Shown here in pieces: positions 41,121 through 64,000 of a stretch of 64,000 nt of DNA. The stretch spans positions 10,924,494 to 10,988,493 of the forward strand of contig CM053256.1 in assembly GCA_028583405.1 (NCBI GenBank), written 5' to 3'. Each line of letters begins with the position of its first letter. Position 1 is the first letter of the stretch. The notes under the pieces are model-generated. The model saw nothing but the letters and a program-made list of their open reading frames with translations, was not told the origin of the DNA and did not search any database. A program made the translations under genes and the position numbers. This DNA is from Pogonophryne albipinna. Taxonomy: Eukaryota > Chordata > Actinopteri > Perciformes > Artedidraconidae.

Positions 41121-42645
41121 AATAAATAAACGATTGAAAATATGGGGACAGTTCATAGCAACCTTCACGTCTACAGCGGTACTGTATTAGCTGACAGCAC
41201 AAGTACTTAAGCTGTGCCAACACTACTGACTAATACTGCAGGATAAAGCTGTCCTATAACCATTTATCAACCTCATGACCACTAACTCACTGTATGGATA
41301 ATGGGAGAGTCACAATATATCCACAACCTCGACTGCATCACTGGATGGAGATGGGATTTATCATCAGCCGGCGAGAGGGCAGACAACAACAGAAGCTCTA
41401 GTTTAATTAATTTGAGTCTGCAGTGAAAAGTGTGTAATTACAAAAGGCCTGAGTGTGGAGAAATCATTGAATTGAGGTGAATTGCATCAGAATTGTTTGA
41501 GCAAAATTATCCAGAGTCCTTTATAGACGAGACGCACACGCTTTAAAAACTGTGCGTCTGGCTACATACAGCAGCGAAAAACACACTGCGTTAATATTTC
41601 TGCAGAGCAGTGTGTGTGCGTAAAATAATTAGCAAAAGATAAAACATAATTGTTTACTGAAATCTCAGCACTTCAATTTATTCCTCCATTACCACTCAGG
41701 GTAAAACACAGTGCAGAGAAAGGGAAGCCTTTGATTATGAAGCTGCTAAAGCAAGAAAAAAAATGTAAACAACAGCAGACCGGCACACTGAACTCATACG
41801 TTTTCTTTCATCAAAAACTGAATTGATCCCTGATTAGCATACAAAGAAATTTGGCTACAAACTGGTTGGAATGTTTGAGGACTGCAGTGTTGCGGTTCTT
41901 TCACAGAGTTTTGCTTTCACAAAGTGTGAGGTTGATAATGTCAGAGGAGATGCAGAGTCAGAGAAAATCTGTGATAAAATGCTTCATAACCCCGTGACTA
42001 AAGGACATCTCGCCTCTCTTCTCGTAACCCTTCAAATCTCCATCCCTTTCCGCCTTTCCCATTTCAAACAGTTTACCCTTGAGCACCCTTTGAGGGGGAA
42101 AAAAAACAACAGTTGTACTCGTTTCCCTTTTTTGAAGTCCAAAACCCAAGTGTTTAGGAGATAAAGATGGAGATATTATCAGTAGCACAAAGGTTGAACT
42201 GAAAGCATTGAAGCCTCACATTTCAAGACCCAGCTTTAAAGGAAACAGCAAGATTCTAGTAAATCAGATTATCCAAGTTTTAATATGGGTGTCACAAATT
42301 AACAATGTGTTAATGGGTTCTGATTTTTCAGTGACAATTATATGGAGTTGACAAGTTGATTGGAGTGTTGTTTGTTCCCTCAAAGTTGATATGTGACTCT
42401 GGGTAAAAACTGCTTAAAAGTTTTAAATAAACTATCAAGGTTGTAAACATTTATATTAGCCTTATATTAAATATGAAACATTATTTGTTAAAGGTCCCAT
42501 GTCATGCTTTTGTCATTGTGTTATGTAGCTTTTTATGCATGTAAACGGTCTGCAGAGTCACAAACCCTCAAAGTACACCCTGTAGCGAGTAAAAACTCTA
42601 ACACAGAAAATACCTGTCTATGCTGCCCCAGAATGCCTCGTCCGT

Positions 42646-43052
<407 letters not shown>

Positions 43053-43091
43053 CAGCTGCAGCTCCGCAGATTTCTCAGCCTGAACTCAGCT

Positions 43092-43200
43092 GGACACGGC
43101 GAGACCTGGCCCGGGCCCTGTCCGAGCACACACACAGACCCACAGCCAGGCTGCGGGTGTGTGCGCTCCGGCCGAGCTCGGGCCAGGCCTCGCCGTGTCC
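43092..43200. repeat. Extended GC-rich inverted repeat (fold-back hairpin)
   Basis: The arm GGACACGGCGAGACCTGGCC pairs with the inverse of 43181-43200; the 24 outermost bases match at 22 positions. Pairing continues inward through a CACACAC/GTGTGTG segment to CAGCC at about 43143-43147 and GGCTG at about 43149-43153. Nearly the whole 109 bp can therefore fold into one stem. It is far more GC-rich than its surroundings. Cause unknown: a transposon fold-back or a structured RNA are both possible. Confidence 0.8.
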
Positions 43201-43743
43201 CTCCTTCCCGCAGACCCCACGCAGCAACCAGGAAACAACACCAGCAAGCCAGCTCACACTGACCTTTAAAATGTTCATGAAATATAATAATGCCGCAGTT
43301 TGTTAATGAGTTAGAAAGGAGCGTAAGTATAGGCACATGATATTAAGTGAAGCTGCATTTCCCCACAAGCTTTCTGGAACTTCCTGAAACCTCAAAAGTA
43401 TTTACCTTTTGATTTCAGTCAGTTTTTCCATCACCACACACTTGACACATTGTGGAAAAACAGTCTAGCTAGAGTAGATATGGTTAATTTGCGTGTCACT
43501 ACCAGTGGCCTTCTTTTATTTATAATAGCAGAATCAGAAATGTAAAAACTATTTGTTTACATTATTAATTTGCTGTATGTATACAGTATGTACATAATAT
43601 ATTGAATTTTTCTTTAAGGACACTCATTGTGTGAGATTTTCAATAAACCCAGCAACAGATTAAAATAACATTTTCCTGCATTCATGGTAAAAGTGTCACA
43701 GTTGACATCGAAAAAAGCAAAAGAAAGACAATATGACATCATA

Positions 43744-45316
43744 CAGTGGGGCAAAAAGGTATTTAGTCAGCCACCAATTGAGCAAGTTCTCCCACTTAAA
43801 AAGATGAGAGGCCTGTAATTTTCATCCTATGTACACTTCAACTATGAGAGACAGAATGGGGGGGAAAGAATCCAGGAAATCACATTGTAGGATTTTTAAT
43901 GAATTAATTGGTAAATTCCTCAGTAAAATAAGTATTTGGTCACCTACAAACAAACAAGATTTCTGGCTCTCACAGACCTGTAACTTCTTCTTTAAGAGCC
44001 TCCTCTGTCCTCCACTTGTTAACTGTATTAATGGCACCTGTTTGAACTCGTTATCAGTATAAAAGACACCTGTCCACAACCTCAAACAGTCACACTCCAA
44101 ACTCCACTATGGCCAAGACCAAAGAGCTGTCAAAGGACACCAGAAACAAAATTGTAGACCTGTACCAGGCTGGGAAGACTGAATCTGCAATAGGTAAGCA
44201 GCTTGGTGTGAAGAAATCAACTGTGGGAGCAATTATTAGAAAATGGAAGACATACAAGACCACTGATAATCTCCCTCGATCTGGGGCTCCACGCAAGATC
44301 TCACCCCGTGGGGTCAAAATGATCACAAGAACGGTGAGCAAAAATCCCAGAACCACACGGGGGGACCTAGTCAATGACCTGCAGAAAGCTGGGACCAAGT
44401 AACAAAGGCTACCATCAGTAACACACTACGCCGCCAGGGACTCAAATCCTGCAGTGCCAGACGTGTCCCCCTGCTTAAGCCAGTACATGTCCAGGCCCAT
44501 CTGAAGTTTGCTAGAGAGCATTTAGATGATCCAGAAGAGGATTGGGAGAATGTCATATGGTCCGATGAATCCAAAATAGAACTTTTTTGTAAAAACTCAA
44601 CTAGACGTGTTTGGAGGAGAAAGAATGCTGAGTTGCATCCAAAGAACACCATACCTACTGTGAAACATGGGGGTGGAAACATCATGCTTTGGGGCTGTTT
44701 CTCTGCAAAGGGACCAGGACGACTGATCCGTGTAAAGGAAAGAATGAATGGGGCCATGTATCGTGAGATTTTGAGTGACAACCTCCTTCCATCAGCAAGG
44801 GCATTGAAGATGAAACGTGGCTGGGTCTTTGAGCATGACAATGATCCCAAACACACCGCCCCCAACGAAGGAGTGGCTTTGTAATTAGCATTTCAAGGTC
44901 CTGGAGTGGCCTAGCCAGTCTCCAGATCTCAACCGCATAGAAAATCTTTGGAGGGAGTTGAAAGTCCGTGTTGCCCAGTGACAGCCCCAAAACATCACTG
45001 CTCTGAGGAGATCTGCATGGAGGAATGGGCCAAAATACCAGCAACAGTGTGTAAAAACCTTGTGAAGACTTACAGAAAACGTTTGACCTCTGTCATTGCC
45101 AACAAAGGGTATATAACAAAGTATTGAGATGAACTTTTGTTATTGACCAAATACTTATTTTCCACCATAATGTGCAAATAAATTCTTTAAAAATCAGACA
45201 GTGATTTTCTGGATTTTTTTTTCTCATTTTGTCTGAAAATTACAGGCCTCTCTCATCTTTTTAAGTGGGAGAACTTGCACAATTGGTGGCTGACTAAATA
45301 CTTTTTTGCCCCACTG
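43744..45316 (+). mobile_element. Second Tc1/mariner transposon, decayed copy
   Basis: Both ends are the inverted sequence CAGTGGGGCAAAAA, and the homology runs inward about 85 bp (for example TATTTAGTCAGCCACCAATT), flanked by TA at 43742-43743 and 45317-45318. A second, inner copy of AAGTATTTGGTCA near 43931 and its inverse near 45150 gives an IR/DR layout as in other fish Tc1 elements. The termini look like a Tc1 family widespread in fishes. The internal transposase is broken in several places. Confidence 0.93.
44109..45127 (+). pseudogene. Tc1-like transposase pseudogene, several frameshifts
   Basis: It begins [20 protein letters not shown] and includes helix-turn-helix sequence (about residues 10-50) and the GAPRK linker. 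The first frame ends at 44402, where an apparent one-base loss in an A run turns a lysine codon into a stop. A second frame carries [11 protein letters not shown] (first catalytic Asp) and [12 protein letters not shown] (second Asp) up to 44884, where the frame breaks again. A third stretch has SQSPDLN followed by IENLW (catalytic Glu), with a stop in place of a glutamine codon near 44981. It is clearly inactive and more decayed than the copy at 22.8 kb. Confidence 0.92.
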
Positions 45317-45407
45317 TATGTGGCACCACATTGAAAAATTCACAAGTATAAAATAATGAGTGCAAGAATTGTCACCTATAACGATCTTCAGTGCCATATT
45401 CCCAGGG

Positions 45408-48998
<3,591 letters not shown>

Positions 48999-49145
48999 GG
49001 TGTTGCCAAAAGTATGTAGACACCCCTGCCAGGTAAACTGTTAGTTTAGGGCATGTTTTCTTGATTTAAGAATGGCCTTTAGCTTAATACAATAGCACAC
49101 AATGATATTATGTAGTACAAATGGCTTCCAACTTTACAACAGTAA
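48999..49145 (+). mobile_element. Fragment of a Tc1/mariner-type MITE
   Basis: GTTGCCAAAAGTATGTAGAC near the start, followed by GGGCATGTTTTCTTGATTTA and GGCTTCCAACTTTACAACAG, resembles a common fish MITE whose ends read GGCCAAAAGTATGTGGACACC-like sequence. Recognition is from memory. No opposite end is seen, so it is treated as a fragment. Confidence 0.5.
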
Positions 49146-51182
49146 GAAAAGAAAACTAGAATTAACGCCAAAGTTAACAAATTCCTTCAAGTTGTTGCTC
49201 TGATATTGCGTTCACAAGAATAATACCTCAGGTCAAGTATTTAGTAGCGGCATCATTCTCAGACTTTCATGTTAAAGAAGAACTTAACTGGTTTACAAAG
49301 ATCCAGCCTGTTACTTAGTTTATAGACACAAATGAATGACTGGGTTTTTTTAAATAACATGTTCAAAGCATCACATATCAGAGAAATGTTTAGGTAGTTT
49401 ATCCTGACAGACAGATAATGTAATACACACAAGGTAAAAGAGGTATTAAAGAGTGGAAAGATCATGTAAAGGTTATGTTTCTATAGCGGGATACAGAATG
49501 AAAGACGTGAAAAAAGATATGTGTTTGTGTTCTTACCGGCCTCTTGCAGCTCAGACAGAGATCTTGCGTAGAAAGCGTCCATTTTGAGGCCCTAATGTTA
49601 ACATGAATAATGCATAAGTAAAACCTCTTATTCTCTAAATGTTAAATGTCTAGCTGTTATCAAAAATAACTTCATAGAGCATTAGCAGGTTAGCACGCAA
49701 CAGAGTGGCTTCTGCAGTACAATACAGAGAAGTTTAACTTTGATTCATCATTTTTACTTTCTGAATTTGTCCAGCACCACTGTCTAAACTGCACATCAAA
49801 ACATGAAAACAAGTCACTTTGATACTAACTATTACTAATGTATTCATGAATGCATTATCTGATAAGCAAAACAAATATGTTATTATTTTATTTATCACAA
49901 GGGCAATACATATACTTCAGGTTGTTCAACTGGGACCCTCAAATAAGACACAATATAATGGCATGACTCACTGAATGGTTGAAAAACGATTCAAGTCTTC
50001 AACTCCCTCTACTGGCTTGCAGCACAGGCTGATAAAAATGTAGTGATAATGTTGCATCGTCACCACTGAGGTGTCTCTTCAGTCAAATATCAGACTGCCT
50101 CCCTGAGAAAGATTACAACCAGTTGTTAGAAAATACATCAGGAAAATGCTGAAACAATGCTTTTTTTTTGTTCCAACTGCAATACTCAATTATCAAACGA
50201 GCTTTAAATCATTTACAGTCACGACAAACAAAAGAGCAAAAAGGCAAATTGATATTGAGCTTAATATGGTTAAATGGTTTGGGGAAAACACTGTAGTTTA
50301 GGGAGGAGTTAAAACAATTAGACATAAGTTTCCTATTGATCGCTTCCAAGGTCTCTTATCCCAGCAACAGTCGACAGGCTCATTACTCTAAAAGACAACC
50401 TTATAGACAGTAAGGACTGATAACGCTGGATCAATGCCACTGATCAGTTTCCACCACAGATTGGAAAAGCACACAGAAGTAGAATAGATAGAAAGGGCAT
50501 TCTCATTAAATGAAATATTTCAAAGAGCATTTAGGCTGCTACACAAGAAGTAACCTACAGGATGTTATGTTTGCCCAGACTCTGGGAATAATTTGAAATC
50601 CTAGTTCATTGAAATACTTCAGCCATAGAGGTATATTACAGTCCATATTTGTCACACTAGTGGACCAGCGTGGCTGTAATGCTCATTATGCACCACAACA
50701 CTATCAATGTATAAAAAGTAGAAACGTGCTTTTCTTAGTCAGGGTAAATGTGGAATAAAGCATGTAAAGTTTGGCATGTGTGGAGGGTGAAAAAATAGAG
50801 TCTATGGCTGTAACAAGAGAAACATTATGCATGTTTGCCTAGTAATAAAGGGTTTCATTATTACTGTGGCCATCCTTAGCTTGTTAGGTTCTACATTAAG
50901 ACCTACAGTAGCTCAGATTTATCTGTCTATTCAAAACTGATAAAAAGCTCAACTTTAATCAGGTTCAGTTGTTTCTTTGGTGTTTTGAGATGTTAGTTAG
51001 TCATAAGACCCCATTTAAAGAACCAGCTGTTGATATCTACTTAGTAACAGTGTTGTGATATCCACTTACTAATCTAAAAAAAAGGCCAATGGTGTAAACA
51101 CACTGAATTAATACAAGTATCATTAAAGGCTGTGCCAGAACTTGTTCAACAATACTAGCAGTGCCTTAAATTACAACTTGCA
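49146..51182. other. No gene seen
   Basis: AT-rich sequence without recognisable coding or mobile features, forming the far upstream region of dgat1. Confidence 0.55.
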
Positions 51183-51506
51183 TTGCAATCATTAGGCATG
51201 TGCCCCAAAAAGGAAGTGGCAAGTATTTTGAAAGATGTTCTACCTGTTTTTAACCGGCAGCTATACACTTCCATTTATTGTAAAACCATGGAGCGTGTTG
51301 TAGCTCGACATCTCACTTCCTCCGGCCACTTAAACCCACTTCACGTTGCTTACAGAAGTTGCAGAAGCACATTTATTTGTTTAACATCATTGACATGTAA
51401 TGCGCCCTATAATAAATCAGAGTACAGGCCTACTTTGGGGATTATTTTTATATACAATTTAAAGACCTATCTGCATGTCTCTCTCTGTGGGAGATATGGA
51501 CTTTGA
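51183..51506 (+). pseudogene. LINE reverse-transcriptase remnant upstream of dgat1
   Basis: One open frame includes PKKEVASILKDVLPV, CKTMERVVARHLTSS, HLNPLHVAYRSCRST and, further on, KSEYRPTLGIIF. These follow the order of conserved blocks in jockey-superfamily reverse transcriptases (a PKK block, a KxMERVV..HL block, then a LdPlQFAYR.grST block). The fingers/palm signature residues are degraded and the catalytic block is absent. It ends about 420 bp before the dgat1 start codon. Confidence 0.6.
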
Positions 51507-51779
51507 GTTGTTGTTATTTCCTCACCTATTCTATCATATTCTTCTGGCATTTAGCAAGCATCAAATGCATAGGGCCTCATGAGTTGGCAAGAAGCTTAAC
51601 CACAGAATTTGACTTTTACAGGATTAGCCAAGGCAAGTAGACTGACGTCAGTGTATTGCTTCATAACTCTGCATTGTAGAAACTCATCAGTCAGTGGCAG
51701 CGTGGTAAAGTCTGACAAGTTGACTGCTGCAACACCAAGTGGCGTCATCCGTAAACTCCTACCTCCAAGTTACTGCACG

Positions 51780-51929
51780 GATATTTGAGTTTTGGGCGGA
51801 TTGTTTGGCAACAGTTCACTTCCCACTTCTATGCCACACTACGCACAGAGCAACAGGCATGCTACCATCAGAAGTAAACCGTAGAGTTGAACTTTAGTAA
51901 GTTTAAAGTTGTTGTTTTTCTCTGTCAGT
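51780..51929 (+). promoter_or_regulatory. dgat1: dgat1 5' UTR / proximal promoter region
   Basis: This is the sequence immediately before the start codon. It has a GGGCGG GC-box core at 51794-51799 and no TATA box. A pyrimidine-rich stretch ending in TCTGTCAG stands directly before the ATG and resembles a splice acceptor, so the 5' UTR may be split. The transcription start cannot be placed from sequence alone. Confidence 0.45.

Positions 51930-64000
<12,071 letters not shown>

Larger units (their letters stand above)
39407..42487. other. No gene seen apart from a LINE tail and a microsatellite
   Basis: AT-rich, with the items at 40239 and 41042; nothing else recognised. Confidence 0.55.

Noticed and set aside
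51909..51929. Extension of dgat1 exon 1 upstream of the chosen ATG
   Set aside because: The upstream in-frame codons lack an ATG, resemble a pyrimidine tract, and would precede the conserved MGD N-terminus.

Overview
This is vertebrate nuclear DNA, almost certainly from a ray-finned (teleost) fish. Three observations point there: introns with GT..AG borders, fish-type Tc1/mariner, hAT and LINE relics, and an extraordinary load of long (CA)n/(GT)n microsatellites (fourteen annotated here, one about 405 bp). There is no bacterial-style gene organisation, CRISPR array, rRNA or recognisable tRNA.

Only one host gene is supported. From 51930 to the right edge runs the 5' part of dgat1 (diacylglycerol O-acyltransferase 1, an MBOAT-family ER enzyme making triacylglycerol). 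Twelve coding exons on the + strand (the last cut by the window end) join in frame without a break to give the first 334 residues. The catalytic C-terminal half lies beyond the window. The a/b teleost paralogue cannot be decided from this sequence alone.

The left 51.9 kb holds no host exon I can defend. It is intergenic (or the inside of a very large intron) and is populated by mobile-element relics. Left to right these are: a putative TTAA-flanked element carrying a 315-bp hAT MITE with a perfect 8-bp target duplication (11.9-13.4 kb); a retroposon-like repeat (21.6 kb); an older MITE split by a nearly intact Tc1 element (22.1-24.1 kb); a hairpin and a GC-box/NRF1-like patch (26.4-26.7 kb); two more MITEs (26.9 and 27.6 kb); a LINE 3' end (30.4 kb); a 5'-truncated minus-strand LINE (33.0-33.8 kb); a solo LTR with a 5-bp target duplication (38.9-39.4 kb); another LINE tail (41.0 kb); a MITE containing the 405-bp CA tract and a GC-rich fold-back hairpin (42.5-43.3 kb); a second, decayed Tc1 (43.7-45.3 kb); a Tc1-like MITE fragment (49.0 kb); and a reverse-transcriptase remnant about 0.4 kb upstream of the dgat1 start codon.

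The dgat1 introns are colonised as well. Intron 1 has a 971-bp GC-rich inverted-repeat element with a LINE tail inside it. Intron 2 has an internally deleted hAT element that keeps only a BED zinc-finger reading frame. Introns 4 and 6 carry long GT tracts next to purine or pyrimidine tracts. I found no undescribed biological system. The most unusual items are the long GC-rich hairpin at 43092-43200 and a short dispersed repeat found twice, each copy running directly into a long (CA)n tract.
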